NCBI RefSeq assembly: GCF_030445035.2
Contig: NC_080698.1
Coordinates: forward strand, 5,835,501-5,899,500
Origin: Dasypus novemcinctus
Lineage: Eukaryota; Chordata; Mammalia; Cingulata; Dasypodidae
Direction: 5' to 3'
DNA: 64,000 nucleotides
Shown: positions 45,678 through 57,600 of the stretch, in pieces
How positions within the stretch are numbered: the stretch's first letter is position 1
Layout: every line of letters starts with the position of its first letter
Notes under the pieces: generated by a model
Databases searched by the model: none
What the model was told of the DNA's origin: nothing
What the model saw: the letters and a program-made list of their open reading frames with translations, nothing else
Program-made: the position numbers and the translations under genes

Positions 45678-48600
45678 CTAGGGGGAGAAAGGAAATTCAG
45701 AAAGCAGACAACCCGGGATGTGCCCGATCATACGGCCCGGCCCAAAGGTAGGCTCCTCAGGTCCTGAAGGGTCTCCCCAGCGCCCCCAAATCGCTTAGCA
45801 TTTGACACCAAAACTGCTGACCTCAGGGAGCACAGAGAAAGGACCAGCTTTTGTCTTTTTAGGAGACACCAGGGATTGAACCCAGGACCTCGTCCATGGG
45901 AAGCAGGAGCTCAACCCTTGAGCTACACCCACCGCCCCGTCTCCAGTTTTCAAGGTGGAAACTAAAGGGTCGCAGCTGGCAGAGTGGCTTAGAGCGGGTG
46001 CCTTCAATGCACCAGCCTTGCTCAGGCTCGTCCTCGATGGCAGATTTGCAGTATCCAGTGGGGGAGATGGCTGGCAGCCCTCCCCTCCCCTGTGGGCAAT
46101 GGTGCTTCCAGGCCCTTCTAAAGTGCATCAGGCTCAGGCTCGCACAGGCCACCCCAGGACCCGGTACTGTCCCGTGGCTGACGCTGCCCTTCTAGATGTC
46201 CAATGACAACACGGTGCCTCAGGCCGGAAGCCTGCATTTCTGTGTTCAACTTGAGTTGAGGGAGAGAAGATCAGAAGCCAGTTCTGAGCAATTGGCTCCA
46301 AAAGAGAAAGTGCTGAGAAGAAGACCCGATTCAGGCTGCACTGCCGGAGCGCTCAAGAGCACCAGGAACGTTTGGTTTTTACTGTTCTTGGAAACCAGGA
46401 TGTGGACGGGCATCTGCGTTCCCCACCAGGGGAAACAAAGGCTGCGCCGCCGTCTCGGAACCACACAGCAGGGAGGCCGGGTTTTCAGCTGGCCGGCGAG
46501 TGGAGAGGAGGACAGCAGGCCGGCCAGCCCGCCGGCCCTGCGTGTGCAGGCTGTTCACTAGCTGGGGGCAGGCTCCCGGCACTTTCCTGGGATGAAAAGT
46601 GAAGCTACTACCTTCAGCTCGCAACACCGAGTCTCTGGCCAGGAGGATGGGCCCCCAAGGTCCGGCCGTGGTGATACTTCCACGACCACTTTCTAGTGCT
46701 GCGCCCAAATGGCTGATTTATTTGCCTGCCTCCGTCTTCCCTGTGCTCCCCTGGACTGAGCTCTGCAGCAGGGCCCGTCGTGCTCGCCGTGGCTCCCGTG
46801 GCACCCCGCGTGGCTCTTAGTGCCCAGGAGGCCTTTGGAAAACACGTTCACCGAACGGGTGTGTTGGCACCGTTTCCCTGCCATCTCCCACAGCAACTTA
46901 TGCACACCTGCCAGCCAGTGACCTCACCCGTGGCCAGGGAGTGACCCTCAGGCCAGAACTGCGGCCGTTTAGAGCAGACGCCCTCCTGGGGGGAGCAGGG
47001 GCCCGGCGTCGATGCCACAGGTTCACATTCTGTGCAGCCCAGACAAGGCAGCTTCCTGGGAGAAGCAGGAAGTGACGTTGGGAAGAAGCCCCTGTGGGAT
47101 GTGTGCACAGTGGCCTTTCGCAGAGAAAAGCGCTCTCCTGTGTCTGCTGGGAGCAGGTCTGCCGTCTCAGGGGACACCTTTTTAGACAGTCTCAGGTCAG
47201 GGATTTCAGTTGTTTGCTCCGTCACGGCCACCATTCATAAAAAATGTTTTCATTTTGAAACTTTCTGGAAGGTCAGATCATGCTAAGGAAAACACATTTC
47301 TCCCCCTTCCCCATGGTTTCACACAGAAATCTGAGTAGAATTTATGAAGTCTGGTGGCAGCATGGACTCTCTCTAAGAATGGTCCTCCTTTCCTGAGGCA
47401 GAAGCCGCCGTCCCGAGGGGGCGGAAGGTAGAGCGAGTCAGGAGCTGGGCCTGCCTTCCTCTCACCCACAGGGCCAGCTCGTTGGTGCTCGTCTAGAGCT
47501 CAATAAACAAGCATAAAATAGACGGTGCGCTCAAGAGCCCCCAGGTCAGCGAGCAGGGGCAACCCGCGTGCGCTTTCCTCAAGGTGGCAGAGCGAGAGGG
47601 CTCAGACCTGGCCTGGCAGGGCCTGAGGAAGCTTCTTCCTGCCACGCCCTCCCCTGCGATGACTACAGTCTAACCAGGACACGGTAAATGGTTCACAGGG
47701 GCCTCGAGCGGAGGCAGCTTAGGGCTAACTGTAGGCAAAAACGGTCAAGGCACTTCTTCCCTCCCCCGTGTATGGGCTTTCTTTCCCCTCCAAGCATAAC
47801 TTACATCTGGCAGCATTATTTACTGCTGCTCTTTGGGGCAGAAAGAGGAAGCAAGCAAGCAAAGTCAGCAATTAAAATTACGTCTGGTCTGTGTGACCTG
47901 AGGAGATGTCAAAGCAGCTTTGAGAAATTCCACCTACTTCTTTCTCACAAAGCAAATGATGAGTCCGAGCGCAAACAGCAGTAAGGCTCCGCCTCCCACG
48001 ACCGCGATGACGATGGTGGTCAGGTCTGTGAGCAGAGACACACAGGAGAGAGATGAGGAGACTTGGGTGAAGCCAACGGTGACCGCGTCATAGTCTCCAA
48101 AGATGGCTGCCGCCCGTCCCTTCCTGCCCTCTATGCGATGCTCCTCCTCAACTTAGTTGGAGACTATTTCCCTTCCTCTTGAATTTGGGTTGACCGATAG
48201 AACATGGCTATGCCATTTCTGGGCCTAACCTTGAAGAGGACCAGCAGCTTGAACTCTCTCTCTGAGGGAAAGATGGCCACCATGGAAGAAGTCTCTGCTA
48301 GACCACCATGCTGTGAGGAAGCCCAACCAGCTACGAGGAGACTCCATGAGAAAAAAGACCGAGGAACCCCATCGAGGGTGGGCACCACGGCCCTGGACAT
48401 ATGGCCCCGTTGACCCAGACCAGCCAGACTCCAGCTGTCCGAGGCCTCTGGCTGAGGCCCGGATTCCTTGGAACAGAGATGAGCCATCCAGCTGTGCCTT
48501 GTCCAAATTCCTGGCCCATGGGATTGTGAGCAAATAAAATAGTTATCATCATAAGCCTGCTAAATTTTGGGGAAGTTTGCTATGCAGTAATAGATAAGGA

Positions 48601-51600
48601 AGTAAACTGGGGGGACCTACCAGATCTACTCTAAAGGCTGCTCCAGGCCTACACTACCAGGTGCTGTTCCCAATCACCATGGCCTGTCTTGGAGAAGAGC
48701 AGTGCAGATGAGAGTAGAAGAAAGCAGGGCACAGACAGAGTGAAGGAGTTAAGGAAGGGGTTGTTTCATCTAGGCTGTGTTTTCCTAGAGTTGGACAAAG
48801 GAAAAAGAAAAAAACTCAGAGAGGGAACGCTGCACCAAACAGGGATTTAGGCATTCTTCCTTGTTCATTAAGAAAATAGAAGGTGAGGTTGAGAGAAAAT
48901 AGGAATAGAGAAAATGGCAGAAAACGAACATCAGAGAGGAGGAAACCCCAGGCACTGACCGAGAACGGGAGAGAGCTTTCCACTGAGGGCTCTCAGGTCC
49001 TGTCAAATCTTTGGCTAACCTGCTGGGGTCTTGGGCAGATACTCCATCTCTCTGATGGCCAGAAAAGGAAGGGGCTGGAAGAAACAACCTCCACGTCCCT
49101 TCTAACACTCTCTGATGCTTTGTGTCCATCTCTGAAACGAGGCCACACCAGGGACTGTCTTGCCCCACGTGCAAATAGGAATAGGGCATTTCCTTGCTCA
49201 AAAGTCTTCGGGGGCTCCTGTGGCTGTGGGTAAAGGCAGGGTCCTTTGCCGGCTCTGAGGCCTGCCCTGAAGGCATTTCATGGATTCGGTGTTTACTGGT
49301 ACTAAATATCCACGTACCTGTGCCACACCTTCCAGGTCCCCACATTTTAATCAGGCACACCAAATCCCCGCAATCCTTTTATCATCACCTACTCTCTGCA
49401 GAAAAGGAAGCTGAGATCATGGGAGTGCACAGCCTTCCCCTACATCAGAGTAAAGGATTGTGGTAGACTGACTAAAAAAATGCCCTGTTTCTCCCCTCCC
49501 TGAAATATGTCCTTTACTCTGCAACTCTGCAGCTTCTCCCATCAAGTGGGAGAATCAAGGCTGCTCACATGACTTGCTTTGGCCAAAAGATGCGGTAGAA
49601 GGGATGATGGTGTGTGAGGGCCTACCCTAAGCACCAAGAGACCTTGTGTGCTTCCAGTTTCTCCTGGATGTCCCTGCCTCTACTATGAGAATAAACCCAG
49701 GCTGGAGGGTGAGACCAACTGGAGGAGAGCCAAGTACACCCAGTCATCCTAGCTGATTTTGGCTGAGCCCAGACATGGGTGAGTATTTAGGAAAGTCGCC
49801 TTCCCAATCCATGGCTGCCTGCAAGTAAGCCCAGCTCAGACCAGAACTGCCCAGCCAATCTGGGAGCAATAATAAATAGTTGTTTTTAAGCCATTAAGTT
49901 CTAGGGTAGTTTGTTATGCAGCATTGTCGATACAATAGCTGACTGATACAGGGACAGCCAGCACTCAAATCCCCATGTGCTGACTCCCATTCCTGGCTTG
50001 CTCCTCACCCCTCAGCTGCCAATTTTCTGCCCACTGCTATCCCTGAAAGAACTTGAAGGCCCTTACCCGTGGTCCTTGGGGTGAGCGTCACCCAGAAGAG
50101 CAGGTCCAGCTGCTTGCCGCTCACGGGGCTGCAGTTGGAGATATTGACCCAGAAGCTGTGACGGCGGAAGCTGGGCTTGGGGAGCACCTCCTCCTCCAGG
50201 CTGAAGATCTCCTCGGCTCTGGTCCGCTGCTCCTGGATGATCATGAAGGCGCGCCCCGTCTGGCAGACCACGCCGGTCCGCTCCTTGGAGAAGGTCAGGC
50301 AGGCCACCTGGTCGCCGGGCACGCTGACATTCCAGGACACCGAGGCGAGGGGCGGCAGGCCGCGGTCCCAGTTAGGGGTCCTCAGGTAGACCTTGCTCTG
50401 CATCTCTGGGGCCACCGTGAAAATGCCTTCCTCTGTGGGAAAGGAGGGAATCGAGATTGCTGTTCCTCTCGCTCGAAATGGAGGGAAAAGGGCTGCAATG
50501 GTGGAAATGGTCTCTGCCCGCACGGTCCAACATGGGCACCGCTAGCACACGTGTCTCCTGAGCACCTGGAATGGGCCGGTGTGACCGAGGAGCTGAAGTT
50601 TTAACTTTTGTTTAACATTCATTTAAATAGCCACATGAGGGAAGTGGATTTGGCTCAACAGATAGAGCATCCGCCTACCACATGGGAGGTCCAGGGTTCA
50701 AACCCAGGGCCTCCTGACCCAGGTGGTGAGCTGGCCTGTGCACAGTGCTGATGCACGCAAGGAGTGCCCTGCCACACGGGTGTCCCCCGTGTAGGGGAGC
50801 TCCATGCACAAGGAGAGCACCCCGTAAGGAGAGCCGCCTAGCGTGAAAGAAAGTGCAGCCTGCTCAAGAACGGCGCTGCACACATGGAGAGCTGATGCAA
50901 CAAGATGACGCAACAAAAAGAGACACAGCTTCTGGGTGCCACTGACAAGAATACAGGCAGACACAGAAGAACACATAGCGAATGGACACAAAGAGCAGAC
51001 AACAGGGGGCGGGGAAGGGGAGAGAAATAAAAATAAATAAATAAATAAATATTCTCTTAAAAAAAAATAGCCATATGTTTCTGCTATTGTGTACTGGTCA
51101 GGGCAGCATTAGAAGCTTGTCTAGCCTGGAGCTCAGTTCTTTAGAAAAAGCAAAACAAAGTAACGAAACCCAAATATGCCTGTTGGCCAGACCAGTGGCT
51201 CTGGCAGCTTTCTTGGGCTGGGTACGGTTAACACCCACCTAATGCTCCTGCCTGGTGATGGACTGGTATATACCGGGTTCAGTTTCAGAGATTAAAAAAA
51301 AAAACCACAAAAATAAAAACCAAAAAACTTCTAGGTTCTGGGGAAGAATTCTAGAATGATAAATCTGAAAGGGCCACGTCCACTCACTCATTCCTGACCT
51401 TCAGGCCAGATAAAAATGCAACATTTTACACCGATGAGAAGAGGTCTTATTTTCTAAGACTCCCCAGAAGGAATTTCCCTGGTAACGTTGGAGAAATCAG
51501 GCAGCCTGGACGGACCTCAATCTCACGGCCAAAGGTTCCTGTCCCTCCCACTCCTGCCTCTGAGAACAAACCTCAAATGAAGGTCTTGGCAAATTTTAAA

Positions 51601-54600
51601 ACGGCCTCTAACTGAACGTCCCTGTGCTTGGAGCAAACAGTAACGGTGACTGATGTTCTTAAGCAAACCGTGTGGCTTTCACCCGGCGTGAGCGGTTTAG
51701 ACCTCGTCTCCTGCCCACAGCACTGCAGACCACGTCTCCCCGTCCTCCTTCCCCGGGCTCCCAGAGCATTCTGCCCAGTCCACGCAGAGTCAGAAAGCGT
51801 CTGCCCGGGCTTTTCAGGTCACTACAGAAAAACCCAGGACTAGGGAATATTTGATTATTACTTAATAATCTGTTTCCAAGAGTTTTTTTGGTGTGTATTT
51901 TCATTTTTTAAAATTGTATTATTTTTTCCAAGAGTTTTTTAAAAATTAATTTTCCCCGCTATTTTTAATCCTTCGCATTACTGTGGTACCAATGTTACAA
52001 TTGATGAAAAATATTATAATTGTGCTATTAACTATAGTCCATAGTTCCTGTTAGGGCACACTGTGTTGTACGGTTCTATGTTGTTGTTTTTAAATTTTTT
52101 ATTCTAGTGTAGCAGTTTGATATTATTGATGAATTCCAAAAAGAAACATTGGATTATGTTTGTAAGCTGATCTTCGCCTCTGGACATATTAGATATATTG
52201 GATTCACAGGTTTACTTGATTAAGTAACCACGCAAACCTCTTGTGCCAGTAGGGCGTCGAGTCCCCACCCACTCACAGATAGAAGACATGGCAAAGGACA
52301 GAGTTGGGGGCTTTTAATGTCGGAGCTTGATGCTGAAGCTGGAGCTCCGGGGAGAGAGAGAGAGCTGTTCACTGGATAGTCTACGGCTGACCTTGTGGAG
52401 AAAACAGAGGAGCTGAGCCCAGAGGAACCCAGGAAGCCTGAGCCCTCGCAGACGTCAGCAGCCATCTTGCTCCAACACGTGGAAATAGACTTTGGTGAAG
52501 GAAGTAACTTATGCTTCATGGCCTGGTATCTGTAAGCTCCTACCCCAAATAAATACCCTTTATAAAAACCAACCAATTTCTGGTATTTTGCATTAGCACC
52601 CTTTTGACTGACTAATACATCTAGTAACATATACAATCTAAAATTTCCCCCTTTAACCACATTCAGTTATACAATGCAGAGGTGGTAACTGCAGTCACAG
52701 TGTTTGCCATCATCAGCTCCATCCATTACCATCCACCATCCATCCGAGCAGGAATTCTGCCCCAGTTAGGCATTAACTCCCCATTCCCTACCCTCCAACC
52801 CAGCTCCTGGTAACCTTTATTCTAGTTTCTGACTCTATGAGTTTACTTATTCTAATTGTTTCCTATCAGTGAGATCATCCAATATTTTTCTTTTTGTGTC
52901 TGGCTTATTTCATCAAGACAACTTGACATTTTTCATCCATGTGTTGCACATATCAGAATTTCATTCCTTTTACAGCTAAATTTCATTCCATTGTCTATGT
53001 ATGCACCACATTTTGTTTATCCATTCATCTGTGATGGACACTTGAATTTCTTCCATCTTTTGGCACTGGTGAATAAAGCTGCTATGAGCATTGGTGTGCC
53101 AGTATCTGTTCAAATCTTTTGGGTATATATCTATAAGTGGGATTGCCAAATCATATGATAATTCTATACTTAGTCTTCTGAGGAAACACCAAGCTGTCTT
53201 CCACAGCAGCTACACTATTTAAAAATTCCTTCCAACAAAAATGAACAAGTGTTCCTGTTTTTGCACATCCTCTCCAACACTTACTTTCTGGTTATTTTAT
53301 TTTTTTTTATATTTGCCATTTTAGCGGGCATGAAATGGCATTGCACTGTGTTTTTTTCCCTCTTATTTTTATTCTCTGTTTGCATCATGGTTTTGATTTG
53401 CGATTCCCTGACGGGGGAATCATGTGCTCCGGCCACTTGTATATCTTCTTTGGAGAAATGCCTATTCAAATCTTTTGTCCATTTTAGAAAATTGGGTTAT
53501 CTTTTTGCTGTTGAATTGTAGGATTTATTTATTTATTCCGGATACTAACCTTTATCAGATACGTGGTTTCCAAATATTTTCTCCCACTCTGTAGGCTGTC
53601 TTTTTCTTTCATGATAAGCCTTTTGATGCATGAAAGATTTTAAATTTTGATGAAGTCCCATTTATCTACTTTTTCTTCTGTTGTTCATGCTTTTGATGAA
53701 AATCTGAAAATCTACTGCCTACTACAAGGTCCTGAAAATATTTCCTTATGTTTTCTTGTAAGAATTTTATAGTATTAGCTCTTATATTTGTCTTTGATCT
53801 ATTTTGAATTAATATTTTTATATGGTGAAAGGTAAGAGTCCACATTCATTCTTTTGCATGTAGATTTCAGTTGTCCCAACATTTGCTGAAGAGACTATTG
53901 CTTCTCTGATGTAACGACTTGGGAAATCAACTGGCCACAGATGTGCAGATTTAACTCAGGACTCTCAATATCATAATACACTGTTTTAATTTCTGTAGCT
54001 TTATAGTAAGTTTTGAAATCAGGAAATGTGAGTCCTCCAACATTGTTCTTCTTTTTCAGGATTGTTTTGGTTATTTAGGGCCCTTGCAATTCCATATGAA
54101 TTTGAGGACCAGCTTTTCAACTTCTGCAAAAAAAAAAATTGCTGGAATTTTGGTAGAGAGTGTTATTTAATTTGTTGGTCACTTTAGGCAGAATTGATAT
54201 CTTATAAATATTAAGTCATCCAATACATGAATACAGAATGTCTTTCCATTTACCTACGTCTTCCTTAATTTCTTTCAGCAATGTTTGTAGTTTTCAATGT
54301 ACAAGTCGCTTACTTCCTTGGTTAAATTTATTTCTAGATATTTTATTCTTTTAGAAGCTACTGTAAATGGAATTGTTTTTTTGATTGCCTTTACAAATTG
54401 TTCGTTACTGGTGTACAGGAACTGAACTATCTTCTCTATGTTTGTCTTGTATCCACAACTTTGCTGATTTCATTCATTATTTTTAATAGGTCTCTTATAG
54501 ATTTTTTGGGGGGTTTTCTATATATAGGCATCTTTGTCATCTGTGAATATGGGTAATTTGACTTCTTTTCCAATTTGGATGCCTTTTTCTTGCTTGAAAG

Positions 54601-57600
54601 CTCTGGCTAGAACCTCCAGTACAATGTCCAGTAACAGCAGTGACAGCAGGCATCCTGTGTTGTTCCTGACCTTAGGGGGAAAGCTTTTGGTCTTTTGCTA
54701 CTGAGTATAACTGCTCTGGGTTTTTTCATAAATATCCTTTATCATGTTGAGAAAGTTCTCATCTATTCCTAGTTTTCTATGTGTTTTTATCATGAAAGGA
54801 CGTTGGATTTTATCAAATGCTTTTTCTGCATCAATTGAGATGATCATGTGTGTTTTTCCCCCCTTCATTCTATTAAGTGATATATTACACTGACTGATCC
54901 TTATGTTGAACCATCATTGCATTCCTGAAATAAATCCCACTTGGTCATGGTATATAAGCCTTTCAATTGACTGTTGGATCCTCTGGCCTGTGCGGAGGAC
55001 TTTTCCATCTACATTCATAGGGAATTTGGTCTGAATTTTTCTTTTCTTAAGCTTTTTTATTCAGCTTTGGTGTCAGGGTAATGCCGGTCTCATAGAATAA
55101 GATAAGGAATGATCCCTCCTCCTCTATTTGTTGGAAGAGTTTGAGAAGGATTGGTGTCAAATTTTTAAAGAGTTGATAGAATTCAACAGCGAAACCATCT
55201 GGTGCCAGACTTCTTTGTTGGGAAGTTAGTGATTCCTGATTCAATCTTTTTATTTGTTATAGGTCTTAAAAGATTTTCTATTTCTTCTGTGTCAGATTAG
55301 GTAATTTGTGTGGTTTTAAGAATTTTTCCATTTCATATGGGTTTTCTAATGGCGTATAGTTGTTCATGCTACCCTCTAATAATCCTTTTTATTTCTGTAA
55401 GGCCAGTGGTAATGTTCCCACTTTCATTCTTGATTTTAGCTATTTGTGTTCTCGTTCTCTTTTTCTTTGTCTGGCTAAAGTTTGTTGATTTTATCGATCT
55501 TCAAAAAAACAACTTTTGGTTTTGCTGATTCTGTTGCCTATTTCATTGATCTCTATTCTAATCATCACTATTTCCTTCTTTCTATTAACTTTGGGTTTAG
55601 TTTACTCTTCTTGTTCTAGTGTCTGAAGGTGTGAAGTTAGGTTATTGCTATGTGACCTTTCTTATTTATTTATTTATTTTTAAAGATTTATTTTATTTAT
55701 TTAATTCCGCCCCCTTCCCCGGTTGTCTGTTCTCTGTCTATTTGCTGCGTCTTGTTTCTTCGTCCGCTTCAGTTGTTGTCAGCGGCACTGGAAGTGTGTG
55801 CGGCGCCATTCCTGGGCAGGCTGCTCTTTCTTTCACACTGGGCGGCTCTCCTTATGGGGCGCACTCCTTTGGCGTGGGGCTCCCCTACGCGGGGGACACC
55901 CCTGCGTGGCCTGGCACTCCTTGCGCGCATCAGCACTGCGCATGGGCCGGCTGCACACGGGTCATGGAGGCCCAGGGTTTGAACCTTGGACCTCCCATGT
56001 GGTAGACGGACGCCCTAACCACTGGGCCAAGTCTGTTTCCCTTTCTTATTTTTTAATGTAGGCATTCGGAGCTAAAATTTCCTTCTGAGTACTGACTTTG
56101 CTGCATCCCACAAGTTTTGGTATGTTGTGTGTTCATTTTTGTTTGTTTCAAGGTATTTCCTAATTTCCTGTGTGATTTTTTTTTTCTTTGACCCATTGGT
56201 GGGTTAATATTGTGTTGTTTAATTTCTACACATTTGTAAAATGTCCAGTTTTCCTTTATTGATTTCCTGCTTTACTCCAGTGTGGCCTGAGAAGATATTT
56301 TGTATGATTTCAATATTTTAAAATTTAGTAAGATTGGGTTAGTCGCCTAACATATGGCCTGTCCTGGAAAACGTTCCATGTGCACTTGAGAAGAATGTGT
56401 ATTCTGCTGTTGTTGGGTGGAGTGTTCTTTGTGTGTTCACGTGTTCAAACTGTTTAATATTGTTCATTGATTTGTAAATTCATTTTTAATTTTTTCCTAA
56501 AGATTTTATTTATTTATTCACCCCCACCCCCTCATTGTTTGTACTTGCTGTGTCTGTTCATTGTGCGCTGTCTTCTCTTTTCTTTTAGGAGGCACCGGGA
56601 ACCGATCCCTGCACCTCCCACGAGGGAGGAGGTGCCTGATCGCTTAAACCGCCTCTGCTCCCTGTTCACTGATTTTTGCTTCATACATTTTGGGGCTCTC
56701 TTGAGAGGTGTGTTTATAATCATTATATTTTCTTGTTGGATTGAAACTTTTATCAATATATAATATCCTTTTTTGTCTCTAGTCATATATTTTTATTTAA
56801 ATTCTATTCTAAGAAGAATATAACCAGTTCAGCTCTCTTTTGATTACTGTTTCATGAAATATCTTCTTTCACCCTTTTACTTTCAACCCCTTTGTGTTTC
56901 TATACCAAAAGTGAGTCTCTTGTAGACAGCATATAGATGGATCATGATTTTAATCCACTGACATTAAAAATATCTGTGAAGAAAGAATTTGTTTCTGCCA
57001 TTTAACTATTTTTTTCTTAATGTATAGCATGTTTTTTCTTCTTAATTATATTATTACTGCCTTTTAGAAAATATTTAGTTGCTTTTTTAGTAGTGTACCA
57101 TTTTGATTCCCTTTTCTTTTCTATTTATTTTTTAGTTATTTTCTCAGTAGTTACCTCTGTAAATTCAATGAACATCTTAAACTAATAACAACCTAGTTTC
57201 AGTAATAAACTCTTTACTCCTATATATCTCTGTCCCTCCCCCATTATGTTGTTATCTCAGATTAATCTTTATGCATTGTTTGCCCATTAACATAGATGTA
57301 AAATATCATTTTACACATTTGCCTAAGTCATATAGGAGAGAACAAGCATTTACAAACCAAAATTAAAATAATACAGGATTTCATATTTTCCTGTGTAATG
57401 ACCTTTACCAGTGTTCTTTATTTCTTCCTACGACTTAAGAGTTTACTATCTGATATCCTTTTATTTCAGCCTGAAGGATTTATTTAGCAGTTCTTGTAGA
57501 GCAGGTCTTCTGGAATGAATTCTTTCAGATATTATTTATCTGTAAATGTCATTTTGCTGGATATAGACTTTTAGGTTGAGAGTTTTCATCTCTAAAGGAC

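Larger units (their letters stand above)
48026..50066 (-). other. CDCP1 intron with two MLT1-type LTRs
   Basis: The intron runs from gtaagg at 50066 to gctcacag at 48026. It is about half MaLR LTR sequence (48086-48602 and 49459-49950), both antisense to CDCP1; the remainder is unrecognised. Confidence 0.8.
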
